Shown here: in pieces, positions 37,925 through 47,392 of the stretch
Layout: each line of letters starts with the position of its first letter
How positions within the stretch are numbered: the stretch's first letter is position 1
DNA from: Verrucomicrobiaceae bacterium
GTDB taxonomy: Bacteria > Verrucomicrobiota > Verrucomicrobiia > Verrucomicrobiales > Akkermansiaceae
Assembly: GCA_027485615.1 (NCBI GenBank)
Contig: JAIXQS010000005.1
Coordinates: 1 to 64,000, forward strand
Reading direction: 5' to 3'
DNA: 64,000 nucleotides
Made by a program: the position numbers and the translations under genes
The notes under the pieces: model-generated
What the model was told of the DNA's origin: nothing
The model's input: the letters and a program-made list of their open reading frames with translations, nothing else
Databases searched by the model: none

Positions 37925-39187
37925 TCAGTAGCGGTCTGGATCGAGCAGCCTCGTGTCAAACTTCGGCGCATCACCCTTGATGATCCCCGCAACCATCTCG
38001 CCGGTCACCGGTGCGAGGCTTAGGCCGAGCATCGAGTGCCCCGTCGCAACCACGACATTCTCACGGTGCCTCGTCCTCCCGATGAACGGCATCCCGTCCG
38101 GCGAGCAAGGCCGCAACCCTTTCCAAACCTCCAGCCCCTCGAAATCAGCCGCGGAGAGCTGCGGATAATACTCGCCCACCGATTTCAGAATGCCAGCCAA
38201 CCGCCTACGGTTCACCGACTCGTCGAGTCCCACGATCTCCATCGTCCCCCCGATACGCAGTCTCCCGTTCATCGGCGTCACCGCCACCCGCGCCTCGTTG
38301 AGCAGCGAGCAAATACCTGGCAGCGCCGGGGGATTTGGATGGGTCACGCTATATCCTTTCCCCGCCTGCATCGGCAGCCTGAGACCCAGCATTTTTCCCA
38401 CACCCTGCGACCATGCACCACCGCAGATTACGAATTCATCGCCGGAAATCTCCTTCCCGTCTTTCAGTTCGACCGCCTGTACCCTTGCTCCGGCTTGCCG
38501 GAAATTGTTCGCTTCCGATCCCCAGAGCACCGTCCCTCCCATCCGCACCACTTCCCTCCGCAGATCACCCAGGAAACGCGCCGGATCCAGATGGCAATCC
38601 TGCGCGAAGTAAACCCCGCCCGTCACATCGATCTCCACTCCCGGGTCTTTCCCGCGCACTCCCTCCGCGTCCAGCACCTCGGCCTCCAAGCCCAGCGAAC
38701 CTGCGGTCGCAGCCAGCCCGGCCTCATGCTCCAGCGCCATACGTGTCTTGCAGAGCACCAGCAGCCCCTTCTTCTGCAGTTCGAACGCAAAGCCCTCCCT
38801 ATCCGCCAGTTCCGCGAAGATCGCCCGGCTCCTCAGCGCCATGTCACGCAGCACCGGCATCGCCCGGTTCACGCGCACGGGGCTGGAGGCCCTGTAAAAT
38901 TGCAAACCCCATGTGATGAGTTCCCAGCTCGGCCTTGGCCGGATCGAGAACGGGCTTTCGGGATCGAACATCCAGCGCAACCCTTTCCAAATCACCCCCG
39001 GAGCTGCCAGCGGCACGAAGTGGCTCGGCACCACCATCCCGGCGTTCCCGGTTGAGCAACCGTCGGAATTTTCATCATTCCGCTCGATCAAGGTTACGCG
39101 CATTCCTTCGAGCAATAGGTGATATGCCACCGAAAACCCGATCAGCCCGCCGCCGACCACTACCACATGCCTCTTGCTCTTCGTCAC
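37925..39187 (-). CDS. D-amino-acid dehydrogenase-like FAD oxidoreductase
   Basis: 420 aa of the DAO/DadA family. The FAD dinucleotide fold VVVGGGLIGFSVAYHL starts near residue 9; STGNAGMVVPSHFVPLAAPG is typical of DadA small-subunit-like enzymes; LRPCSPDGMPFIGRT and GHSMLGLSLAPVTGEMVA complete the flavin site. It should oxidise D-amino acids to keto acids, passing electrons to quinone. The frame continues for 31 sense codons beyond its TGA, an oddity noted in the findings. Confidence 0.9.
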   Translation of the reverse strand: MTKSKRHVVVVGGGLIGFSVAYHLLLEGMRVTLIERNDENSDGCSTGNAGMVVPSHFVPLAAPGVIWKGLRWMFDPESPFSIRPRPSWELITWGLQFYRASSPVRVNRAMPVLRDMALRSRAIFAELADREGFAFELQKKGLLVLCKTRMALEHEAGLAATAGSLGLEAEVLDAEGVRGKDPGVEIDVTGGVYFAQDCHLDPARFLGDLRREVVRMGGTVLWGSEANNFRQAGARVQAVELKDGKEISGDEFVICGGAWSQGVGKMLGLRLPMQAGKGYSVTHPNPPALPGICSLLNEARVAVTPMNGRLRIGGTMEIVGLDESVNRRRLAGILKSVGEYYPQLSAADFEGLEVWKGLRPCSPDGMPFIGRTRHRENVVVATGHSMLGLSLAPVTGEMVAGIIKGDAPKFDTRLLDPDRY

Positions 39188-39405
39188 GCGGTGAAACTGA
39201 CAGATGATGAAATCTGAAACAGTCGAAAAGCCAGCGGCGGATTAAGGCTGCCGGGAATCATCTGGATAGCCAGCGAGGCTGAAATGTCTCCGGTCCGGTT
39301 TTGCGAAATGCTGGCTATGCCGTTCATCATCGCATGAATCCAAGGGCGAAAAACCACGCTTCCGAACTTGCCAGCGCATGAGGCGGGGGACGAGACTGAG
39401 CAACC

Positions 39406-40209
39406 ATGAAAAACACCTACATCAGGACGATCAAGTTGGCGTTGGGACTTGTCGCAGCGCTGGCTTTGCCCAGCTGCCTGCAGAACGAGACCACGGTCAC
39501 CTTGAACAAGGACGGCAGCGGAACGGTGGTCGAGGAGACATTCCTCGGAGCCAAGATACTGGAAATGATGACGCAGTTCGCGCAGCCGGGACAACCGGAT
39601 CCGGTTGAGGAAATGTTCTCGGAAGAGAAAGCCAAGACCAAGACCGCGAAGATGGGCGAAGGCGTGGAATACGTGAAAACGGAAATGATCGACCAGGACG
39701 GCAAGAAGGGCGCGCGCACGCACTACAAGTTCGCGGACATCAACAAGCTGAAGATCAACCCGAGCGGTGCTGTCGATGACATGAACAAGGGCGCTCCCGG
39801 CGAGGAGGAGAAAGAGCCTGAGAAAGAGGAAACGGTCGGTTTCACTTATGCCGGCGGAAAACTGAGGGTCATCACTCCGCCCACCGATTTCGAAGACATG
39901 GACATGGGTGGCGAAGGCGCCGAGAATCCCGAAATGGAAGCGATGATGACCGAGATGATGGCGGACATGCGCCTCACCCTGAAACTCAAGGTCGAGGGCG
40001 GCATCGAATCGACCAATGCGACTTTCACCGAGGGCGACACGGTCACTCTCTTTGATGTCCAAGTCGGGAAGGTGCTGGCTCAGAAAGACGAGCTCAAGAA
40101 AATCGGCGAAACCGCAAAGACCGACAAGGATGCCGCTGAAGCCGCGTTCTCCAAGCTCGAGGGTATCAAGGTTGAAATGAAGGATGATGTAACGGTCACC
40201 CTAAAGTGA
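39406..40209 (+). CDS. Acidic lipoprotein of unknown function
   Basis: 267 aa. Lipoprotein signal with LPSC (Cys 24). Starts after the signal with TTVTLNKDGSGTVVEETF, a pattern shared by LppM-like beta-rich lipoproteins, then has a Lys/Glu-rich centre and a Met/Glu-rich patch (ENPEMEAMMTEMMADMRL). Function unknown. Divergent from the D-amino-acid dehydrogenase gene with a 218-base gap. Confidence 0.7.
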   Translation: MKNTYIRTIKLALGLVAALALPSCLQNETTVTLNKDGSGTVVEETFLGAKILEMMTQFAQPGQPDPVEEMFSEEKAKTKTAKMGEGVEYVKTEMIDQDGKKGARTHYKFADINKLKINPSGAVDDMNKGAPGEEEKEPEKEETVGFTYAGGKLRVITPPTDFEDMDMGGEGAENPEMEAMMTEMMADMRLTLKLKVEGGIESTNATFTEGDTVTLFDVQVGKVLAQKDELKKIGETAKTDKDAAEAAFSKLEGIKVEMKDDVTVTLK

Positions 40210-40314
40210 TTTTCAAAACAGGGAGCTTGGAATCCGAAGCCCCGCGCTCCCGCCTTAGGAGCAAACCGCCTCAGACGATGCGTTTTTTTCCCTGAACAAC
40301 GAATCGCGGCATTT

Positions 40315-40893
40315 TCAAGCCGTCTTCGGCTGCACGTCGGGCACCGAGGGGCCGGTGGCCTGCATGAAGCGGGTCTTGGCCTGGAGAATCAGGGTGCCGA
40401 GGCAGAAATCCGCAAGGGGGAGCACGACGTTGAAGTTCTTGTGCATGTAGCGGTGATGGAGAAGGTGGTGGCCGTTGAGCTTGCGGAACCACGAGGGTTT
40501 CTCCACGCGACGCGCCTTGGGCAGGTGCATGCACCAGTGGATGTATTCGTAAAAGCCATAATACAGGGCGAAGGCCGAAGCTCCTCCGACGGCGAGCCCC
40601 CACTGCCCGATCGCCCAGGAAATCAGGGCGAAGGGAACCGCACCGATCAGGATCAACACCGGGCCGTTCCACCAAGCCATCGGGATGGTCTCCTTGTCCT
40701 TCTCGTGGATGAGGTGGTAGGTCTGATCCGCCTTGAATACCTGATGATGGACGACGGCATGCGCCTGGAAAGCGTAGCGGAAATTCCAAATCGGGCGGTG
40801 CATCACATACTTATGCAGGGTCCATTCGAAGAAAGAGGCGAAAACAACACCCACCGCGAGACCCGCGAGGCACCAGAGAAAAAAGGCAGTCAT
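40315..40893 (-). CDS. Fatty acid hydroxylase/sterol desaturase family membrane enzyme
   Basis: 192 aa di-iron membrane oxidase. Histidine boxes are complete: HKYVMH, HAVVHH, HWCMH and HHLLHHRYMH. At least three hydrophobic segments carry them. The size and box pattern match beta-carotene hydroxylase or fatty acid 2-hydroxylase types; substrate is open (lipid, sterol, hopanoid or carotenoid). It stands alone and divergent to gpmI. Confidence 0.85.
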   Translation of the reverse strand: MTAFFLWCLAGLAVGVVFASFFEWTLHKYVMHRPIWNFRYAFQAHAVVHHQVFKADQTYHLIHEKDKETIPMAWWNGPVLILIGAVPFALISWAIGQWGLAVGGASAFALYYGFYEYIHWCMHLPKARRVEKPSWFRKLNGHHLLHHRYMHKNFNVVLPLADFCLGTLILQAKTRFMQATGPSVPDVQPKTA

Positions 40894-41121
40894 GATTTGA
40901 GGTCGTCCTTCAGCGGACGGCGACGAAGTAAGCCCACTCCGGGGCGATCACAAGCTTTGCTTTCGATTTACCTCCATGGAATTGGGGAAGCCCTTGCTGC
41001 AACACCTGATCTTGATCGTTCTGATTTCTTTAAATCGCGGTTTACCTTCCGGAAACAGGCAGCCCGGGCGCTCCCGAATCTCGCCTTGCCCATACGCCGG
41101 GGACACTCTACAGCGGCGCGC

Positions 41122-42657
41122 ATGTCGAAGAAACCTGTTGTCCTAATCATTCGCGACGGCTGGGGCACGAATCCCGGCGGCAAGGCCACGGCGGAAAAGG
41201 ACGGCAATGCCGTGATTCTCGCCAACACCCCTTTCACAGACGAGGTGCTTTCCCAATACCCGCATTCATTCCTCAGCGCCTCCGGCCTTGATGTCGGGCT
41301 GCCGGAGGGACAGATGGGGAACTCGGAGGTCGGCCACCTGAACCTGGGCGCCGGGCGGGTCGTTTACCAAGATTTCACCCGCATCAACAAGGCGATCGCC
41401 GAGGGAACCATCGCTGAAAACGGTGTTTTCAAACGCGCGATGGAAGCATCGAAATCCAGCCGCTTGCATCTGATCGGGCTGGTTTCCGACGGTGGAGTCC
41501 ACTCCCATCAGGATCAGCTCATCGCAATCACCAAGCTTGCCGGCGCGGCGGGCGTGAAAGACATTTTCATCCACGCAATCACGGACGGCCGCGATACCTC
41601 GCCCACGGGTGGCGCAGAGTTCATTTCCAAGGTAGAGGACGAGACGGCGAAGGTCGGCGCGAAGATCGCCACGGTCGTGGGACGATTTTTCGCGATGGAT
41701 CGCGACAAGCGCTGGGATCGCGTGAAGCTCGCGTGGGACGCCATCGTCCACGGCATCGGTGCGAAAATGGACATCCTCGCCTCGGAGGCCATTGCCGAGG
41801 TTTATGAAACGCAGGCGAAGACCGATGAGTTCATGCCCGCCATGGTTTTCTGCGAGGCCGATACCCAACGCGTGCGCGACGGCGATGTCGTCTTGTTCTT
41901 CAATTTCCGCGCCGACCGCGCCCGCGAGCTTTCCGAGGCGTTTCTCCGCAAAGACTTCGATGGCTTCGACCGCGGAACCGTCCCGCAAGTCCACTTCGTC
42001 ACCCTCACGGTCTATGACGAGACCTATCCATGCGAAGCGATTTTCTCTCCGCAGACGCTCGACATGACTCTGGGCGAAACGGTCGCCGCCGCCGGAATGA
42101 AACAGATGCGAATCGCGGAAACGGAGAAATACCCGCACGTCACCTATTTCTTCAACGGCGGGATCGAAAAGGAAAACAGGGGCGAGAAACGTTTCATCAT
42201 CCCCTCGCCGAAGGACGTGGCGACCTACGACCTGAAGCCGCAGATGTCGGCCGATGAGGTGACCACCACGGTCGTGGAAAACCTCAAGGACTTCGATCTC
42301 GTGATCCTGAACTTCGCCAACCCCGACATGGTCGGCCACACCGGAGTCGTGGAAGCGGCGGTGAAAGCGGTCGAGACCATCGACGCGTCAGTGAAAGCCA
42401 TCGTCGAGCAGACCCTTCGCCTCGGCGGCAAGCTCCTCATCACCGCCGACCACGGCAACTGCGAATACATGCGCAACCCCGACGGTTCGCCGAACACCGC
42501 CCACACCACGAACCTGGTGGAGATCATCTACGTCGCCGACGACGCCTCCTCCCGGAAAATGCGCGATGGTATCCTGGCCGATGTGGCTCCCACCCTGCTG
42601 GAAATGCTGCGCCTCGATCAGCCCGGGCAAATGACAGGTAAATCGCTGCTCGTTTAA
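41122..42657 (+). CDS. gpmI: 2,3-bisphosphoglycerate-independent phosphoglycerate mutase
   Basis: Interconverts 3- and 2-phosphoglycerate in glycolysis, needs Mn and no bisphosphoglycerate. 511 aa from the ATG giving MSKKPVVLIIRDGWG; the 227 residues upstream in the track are a shadow of the antisense hydroxylase gene. The nucleophile Ser 68 is in QMGNSEVGHLNLGAG; DGRDTSPTGG, RFFAMDRDKRWDR, FNFRADRARE and TADHGNCEYM form the rest of the active site. Monocistronic. Confidence 0.97.
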   Translation: MSKKPVVLIIRDGWGTNPGGKATAEKDGNAVILANTPFTDEVLSQYPHSFLSASGLDVGLPEGQMGNSEVGHLNLGAGRVVYQDFTRINKAIAEGTIAENGVFKRAMEASKSSRLHLIGLVSDGGVHSHQDQLIAITKLAGAAGVKDIFIHAITDGRDTSPTGGAEFISKVEDETAKVGAKIATVVGRFFAMDRDKRWDRVKLAWDAIVHGIGAKMDILASEAIAEVYETQAKTDEFMPAMVFCEADTQRVRDGDVVLFFNFRADRARELSEAFLRKDFDGFDRGTVPQVHFVTLTVYDETYPCEAIFSPQTLDMTLGETVAAAGMKQMRIAETEKYPHVTYFFNGGIEKENRGEKRFIIPSPKDVATYDLKPQMSADEVTTTVVENLKDFDLVILNFANPDMVGHTGVVEAAVKAVETIDASVKAIVEQTLRLGGKLLITADHGNCEYMRNPDGSPNTAHTTNLVEIIYVADDASSRKMRDGILADVAPTLLEMLRLDQPGQMTGKSLLV

Positions 42658-42761
42658 CGGAAAGACCCGCCCGCCCTACGAGCATCAGACCCTGCGTCAA
42701 ATGGTCTGGGGCAACAAGCGCGCCATCAAAATGCTGCGCGCAAACGAATGATTTCCAAAAG

Positions 42762-43361
42762 TCAGATGACCGAACGGAACGTGAGGTTCACCCTCGGTGA
42801 GGAAACCTTCGCCGATTTCGGAAGCTGGTGATGCCAGTGGATCTGGGTTTCGCCGGCCATCATGAGAAGGCTGCCATTTTCAAGAGAAACGGAAACGGTT
42901 TCCCGCGTGCGCTTGTGGCGGAAGGAGAATTTCCGCTCCGCTCCGAAACTCATGGAAAGGATAGGGGCAGAGGGTGCTAGGGATCGCTCGTCGTCGGAGT
43001 GCCAGCCCATGCCTTCGCCGCCGTCGTGGTAGAGATTCAGCAGGCAGGAGTTGCAGGTCGCGCCGGAGACTCGTTCGGCTGTGCTTTTCAGGGAAAGGAG
43101 GTGCTCCGTCCATGGGTGCGCGAGCTTCATCGTACCGGAGTAGGCGTAGGATCGCCCTCCGTCCGCAAACCACGCAACCTTGCGTTTCGTGACGATGCGT
43201 TTCCCGAAGATCACGGTCTCGTCATGCTCCCACGGGATCTCCGCGATCAACCGGGCGAGGTGGCGGTTGCTTTCATCGGTTTTGAAAACGGCACCATGGT
43301 AGGTCACCAGACCATCGCAAGGCAACAGGTTCATCGCGGGGGCGGCGGGAAAAAGCTCCAT
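42762..43361 (-). CDS. AlkB-like 2OG-Fe(II) oxygenase
   Basis: 199 aa DNA/RNA alkylation repair dioxygenase, closest to ALKBH2/3-type. Iron ligands H121 and D123 in GWHSDDE and H178 in HHQLPK; 2-oxoglutarate-binding arginines in PRVNLTFR. N-terminal FGKRIVTKRKVAWFAD is the nucleotide-recognition lid typical of the group. It starts only three bases after the ccsA stop in the same direction, so it is the last gene of the cytochrome c operon, an unexpected place for a repair enzyme. Confidence 0.88.
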   Translation of the reverse strand: MELFPAAPAMNLLPCDGLVTYHGAVFKTDESNRHLARLIAEIPWEHDETVIFGKRIVTKRKVAWFADGGRSYAYSGTMKLAHPWTEHLLSLKSTAERVSGATCNSCLLNLYHDGGEGMGWHSDDERSLAPSAPILSMSFGAERKFSFRHKRTRETVSVSLENGSLLMMAGETQIHWHHQLPKSAKVSSPRVNLTFRSVI

Positions 43362-43364
43362 CGA

Positions 43365-45446
43365 TCAGGCTTCCATGCCTTCCACAGCTTTCGGCTTTGC
43401 GGCGATCTTGGCCTGCTTTTCGAAATGCTCTACAAGCATGGCCACCGCTCCGAAAAGGATGAAAAGCATCATCACGGCGTAGAATACCCAGATCGTGCCT
43501 TTGCCGGCGGTGAATCCGTAGTTATGGAGACCCACGCCGAGGAAGTTCACATGCCACCACGAGAACGCCACGATGCACGCGGTGAACAGCGACGCGAGAT
43601 GCAGCCCCCAATCCTTGATGATGCCGCCGAGGCGGGCGTGGAGGATGGCCAGGGTCCAGAGCACGATCATCAGCGCACCGTTCTCCTTCGGATCCCAGCC
43701 CCAGAAGCGCCCCCACGAATAGTTCGCCCAGATACCTCCGAGCACGGTGCCGACGAGCGAAAGGAAAACCGTGAGGCAGATGCAGCCATACACCGCCTTC
43801 GAAAGCGAGCGGCGCAGATCCTTGTTGCCATCATCCAGATTCAGTCCGCGCATCAGCACGTATCCGCAGGAAAGCATCGCCGCCAGCAATCCGGCGGAGT
43901 AGCCGAGGGTGATGGTGATCACGTGTGTCGCCAGCCAGAAATTCGAATCCAGCACCGCGACGAGAGGATCAAGGTGATCGCCCGCATCGCCGACCTCGTA
44001 TCGCCTCGCAAGGATGATGAGCCCGAGGCCGAGGATGGGCGCAAGGCCGAGGGCGAAGCGTTTGCGCGAGATCCACTCAACAATCAGGGAGAAAATCACG
44101 CCGGTCGCTGCGATGAAGATGATCGTGTCGTAAAGGTTGCCCACCGGCGGGCGGTTCATGATGAGGCAGCGGATCACGATCGCGGCCACGCAATACACCG
44201 CGCCGATGACAGTGAAACCGAGCGTCGCCCACGAGAGGATTTTCCCCGCTTTGCCCGAGCCTATCCCCCACATCGCCAGCGCGCAGAGCGTGCCGAGGAG
44301 GAACCAGATCATCGCGTTGAGGAAGTAGTCCCGCTTGAAATAGGAAACCTCCATGCCGATGCGCTGCAATTCCCCGCGAGAGCCGGCGTGTTTTTCGACG
44401 CTGTCCTTGAACTCCGCGAAATGCTTCCGGAACTCCTTCCCGGAAACCGGCACGGAGCGCACCGCCGTCTCCATCAGTTTGACATCGGCGATCGCGGATT
44501 TTGGATCTTTCGATTCCATGGTCATGACGCCCATGATCGAGTTGCCTGCGGATTGCCACTGGGTGTCGGAGGCGCCCTTTGGCGGTAGGATGAACATGCC
44601 GTATTTGGAGTAGTTCGCAGCGCTGAGCACCTGCTGGAGAAGATCTTGGAGCCTCGGCTCGACCTCCCTGCCCTCGCTTTGCGCGGTGGCGATCTCGCTG
44701 CGGAGCTGCGGAGCGGCGGTCATCACCGCACTCAGGTCGGCGCGCTTGTCGGCCCCGGTTTCGCTTCCCGTTCCCCGCAGCTCGATGCCGCGCCGCGCGA
44801 AGGAGAAATATCCCAGCAGGCTTTCATAGTTCCGGATGTTGTAGGCGAGGTCGATGACCTGCTGCTGCATCGGATCACGCTGCTTCTTCTCGATGGGTTC
44901 GTAGGATTGGGCAAGTCCGATGAGTTTTTGGATCCCCGGCTCGATCTCCGCATAGCTGTAACGGTCGCGGCGTCCTTTCGTCTCTATGGAAATGGCTTCA
45001 AGAACCTGAGAATTATCCACGCGAAAGGTCGGCAGGTTCACCGCGAGCTCCGGACGGAACAGCGTGTCCATGAGCCACTCGGTGGGCTTGAGCGTGTACA
45101 CGCCCGGCTTTTTCCCCCTCAGCTTCCAAATGAATCGTTTGAAAGCGGAAGCCTTTGCGGCCTCATCCGATATATCCCCCTCGACCTTCATCGAGCGCGC
45201 GCCGTGGATCTGGAGCATCTTGAACCCGGCATAGGTCGCGAAAGGCTTGATGCGCCCGCCGTCCTGCAACGGCAGCGACTCGACGAGCTCCAGGCTTTCC
45301 TTTTCCCACGGCACGTAGCCCTCCACTTTCTGCGGATCACCCTTCGGCATGTTGTCGATCAACATGTTCACGAACACCACGGCGAGGGCGCCCGCCGCGA
45401 GCGCCGCCACCACCCATTTGCCCCAGACCGGATTCTTACGCTGCAT
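43365..45446 (-). CDS. ccsA: Cytochrome c biogenesis protein CcsA (ResC-like), large form
   Basis: 693 aa from the ATG giving MQRKNPVWGKW, which overlaps the resB end by 11 bases. One N-terminal helix is followed by a large extracytoplasmic region (about 35-310, with LPLQDGGRIKPFATYAGFK) and then about eight C-terminal helices with the heme-handling motif WGRFWGWDPKENGAL. System II cytochrome c synthases export heme and attach it to apocytochrome CXXCH with ResB. The large N-terminal extension is like Bacteroidota and Campylobacterota versions. Confidence 0.88.
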   Translation of the reverse strand: MQRKNPVWGKWVVAALAAGALAVVFVNMLIDNMPKGDPQKVEGYVPWEKESLELVESLPLQDGGRIKPFATYAGFKMLQIHGARSMKVEGDISDEAAKASAFKRFIWKLRGKKPGVYTLKPTEWLMDTLFRPELAVNLPTFRVDNSQVLEAISIETKGRRDRYSYAEIEPGIQKLIGLAQSYEPIEKKQRDPMQQQVIDLAYNIRNYESLLGYFSFARRGIELRGTGSETGADKRADLSAVMTAAPQLRSEIATAQSEGREVEPRLQDLLQQVLSAANYSKYGMFILPPKGASDTQWQSAGNSIMGVMTMESKDPKSAIADVKLMETAVRSVPVSGKEFRKHFAEFKDSVEKHAGSRGELQRIGMEVSYFKRDYFLNAMIWFLLGTLCALAMWGIGSGKAGKILSWATLGFTVIGAVYCVAAIVIRCLIMNRPPVGNLYDTIIFIAATGVIFSLIVEWISRKRFALGLAPILGLGLIILARRYEVGDAGDHLDPLVAVLDSNFWLATHVITITLGYSAGLLAAMLSCGYVLMRGLNLDDGNKDLRRSLSKAVYGCICLTVFLSLVGTVLGGIWANYSWGRFWGWDPKENGALMIVLWTLAILHARLGGIIKDWGLHLASLFTACIVAFSWWHVNFLGVGLHNYGFTAGKGTIWVFYAVMMLFILFGAVAMLVEHFEKQAKIAAKPKAVEGMEA

Positions 45447-46662
45447 TGTTTCGTTTTCTTGAGGCGGCGCCGAGATGGCCGCCAAGTTTGGTAAGGAACG
45501 TCACGAGCATCCCGAACGCGACGACATAAAGGCTGTATTCCGGCCAATGGTCGGCCGGGTTGCGAACGATCTCAAACACGGAATACATCTCCTCGCCGGG
45601 TTGCGCGCCCGCGGGGCCATAGCTGGCTTGGAAAAAGGTGTAACCCTCGTAGCGCATCGGCTCGTTCATCTGGATGCGGATCTCGGCCTCGCGCCCGTTC
45701 TCCACGCGGGTGACGTCGCTGATGAATTTCGCCGGCCGCGAGGTGCCGGGATGGAAATCGGCGGTGAACTTGTCGAGCTTCACCTCGAAGGGCATGGGCC
45801 AAAGGCGTTTCCGCATGTCGATGGTGAAATTCCTCCCGTCCACCGTGGCGGTGAAAGGGTGAAACTGCCCGCCCCAGACGATGAAGGGATCGGATTTCGA
45901 GCCGTCCGCCTTCACGATCCGTGCATAGCAGCCCGCGACGTTGCGCTCGGTCTCCACGAAGCTGTCGAGTTCGCGCAGGTAGTATCCGTCCACCACGAGT
46001 TCGCGGTTGCGCGGCGCATTGATCAGCTCGCTCTCCGGCTGGCAGTTGCCGAGGTATCCGGAAATCTCCAGCGACAGCGGCATGCCCCCGAAACGAAATT
46101 CGCGCGGGTTACCGGCCGTGAGCCCTTCGAGGAAATTCCCGCGGATCACATGGATTTTGCCAGCCTCACCGTCTTTCGACTCCGCCACCTCCACCACATA
46201 CTCGTGGTAATCCTCGGCCACGTTGCTTGTCTCATTCTCGTAGATCGCCATGTTGCCGCGCTCCGAGAAATGGTGAGCCACGCCGCCGCCGAGCAGCATG
46301 AAAACGATGCCGAAGTGGGAGATGAGATTGCCCGCCTGCCTCCAGCCCTTGCGGATGCGGATGATGCCACCGAGGATCATGTTGACCAGCAACAGGGCGG
46401 AAACGTAATAGCCGCCGGGCAGGATGATGGGCACTGTCTTGCCGTTGAGCTCAGGGATCAGCCACGGCGATTTCCAACTGAAATACTTGGTCAGCGTCGG
46501 ATAGAGCCCGGCGTCGATCTGCTCCAGCGTTGCCAGCCATGTGAGCACCAGCAACAGGAGCAGCGACACGGTGGCCAGATGGAATCCGGAGAGGAAATCA
46601 TAGGTGATCCGGATTGCGGAACGGCTCTTCGCGGGCGTTTGTGTTTCGGTTTCCATTTTCAA
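45436..46662 (-). CDS. resB: Cytochrome c biogenesis protein ResB-like
   Basis: 408 aa. Three N-terminal helices (LATVSLLLLLVLTWLATLEQ; YYVSALLLVNMILGGII; ISHFGIVFMLLGGGVAHHFS), a large extracytoplasmic beta-rich domain (residues 150-370, MRYEGYTFFQASYGPAG) and one C-terminal helix match ResB. It forms the System II heme lyase complex with CcsA encoded directly downstream. The HF/HH histidines around residue 130 may contact heme. Preceded by a lipoprotein gene nine bases away. Confidence 0.85.
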   Translation of the reverse strand: MKMETETQTPAKSRSAIRITYDFLSGFHLATVSLLLLLVLTWLATLEQIDAGLYPTLTKYFSWKSPWLIPELNGKTVPIILPGGYYVSALLLVNMILGGIIRIRKGWRQAGNLISHFGIVFMLLGGGVAHHFSERGNMAIYENETSNVAEDYHEYVVEVAESKDGEAGKIHVIRGNFLEGLTAGNPREFRFGGMPLSLEISGYLGNCQPESELINAPRNRELVVDGYYLRELDSFVETERNVAGCYARIVKADGSKSDPFIVWGGQFHPFTATVDGRNFTIDMRKRLWPMPFEVKLDKFTADFHPGTSRPAKFISDVTRVENGREAEIRIQMNEPMRYEGYTFFQASYGPAGAQPGEEMYSVFEIVRNPADHWPEYSLYVVAFGMLVTFLTKLGGHLGAASRKRNNAA

Positions 46663-46671
46663 ATCAAAAAT

Positions 46672-47259
46672 CTAGCGGATCATCCCGAGGCTCGCGGCGA
46701 AGGTTTTCAGCGCGGCTCTCTCGGCCTCAACCTCGGCCTGCGGGCCGACCATTTTCAGGGTGAGAATCTTTCCATCGACTTGGGCGATGACACCGGCAAG
46801 TCCGTATCCCGGCTTCGCGGGAGCGCCCATGCCGGAGGCGTATTCACCGGAGGCCTCGACCCAGATGCCCTCCGTTCCTGCGATGGGAGTTTTCTCCGCG
46901 GCGTCGAATTCCTCCGGCGTAAACGGCGCAACGCCGAATTGGCCGCGCCAGCGGTTCACGTTGTCGGCCACCGAGCCGGAGGCGAGGGTGACATAGACCT
47001 CGCCCATACCGGACGCGCCGAAGCGGTAATTCAGCTCGCGGAACTGTGCGGGCGGCAAGGCGAGCCAGTTTTCCGGCGGGCTGCCTTTTACCGGGGAAGG
47101 CTGGGCGTTGCGGAATCGCTCGTCGCTGGTGGCGAAGAGTTTCGGATCCCTGTCCTTGGTGGTCAGCGGACGGGTATCCTCCACCTCCATGGGAGCGGAA
47201 TCCTTCTCGCATGAGGCGCAAAGCAGGCTGATTCCAAGGATAAAAGGGCGTAAGGTCAT
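46672..47259 (-). CDS. Lipoprotein at head of cytochrome c operon
   Basis: 195 aa from the ATG giving MTLRPFILGISLLCASC; lipobox Cys 17. The mature part shows LALPPAQFRELNYRFGASG and GEVYVTLASGSVADNVNRWR and resembles no domain I can name with certainty. It is the first gene of the resB-ccsA-alkB operon and divergent from psd. It may help cytochrome maturation or envelope function. The track start 57 codons upstream is rejected because the signal would be internal. Confidence 0.65.
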   Translation of the reverse strand: MTLRPFILGISLLCASCEKDSAPMEVEDTRPLTTKDRDPKLFATSDERFRNAQPSPVKGSPPENWLALPPAQFRELNYRFGASGMGEVYVTLASGSVADNVNRWRGQFGVAPFTPEEFDAAEKTPIAGTEGIWVEASGEYASGMGAPAKPGYGLAGVIAQVDGKILTLKMVGPQAEVEAERAALKTFAASLGMIR

Positions 47260-47392
47260 GGGGCTGCGGGAATAAGGCGCGGAAAGGAAAGACCGCAAGC
47301 CGAATCGCTCCACAATACGTCGGGAATCCCCGCGTGTTTCACCCATCTTCACCCTTGGCTTCCAAGCTACGCTGCATTTCACTGCCTTCACA

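Noticed and set aside
41266-42339. 357 aa minus-strand ORF
   Set aside because: Antisense to gpmI.
42999-44588. 529 aa plus-strand ORF with Asp/Glu/His-rich sequence
   Set aside because: Antisense shadow of ccsA and alkB; no hydrophobic or domain pattern of its own.
45475-47214. 579 aa plus-strand ORF
   Set aside because: Antisense to resB and the lipoprotein gene, both with clear membrane or lipobox features.
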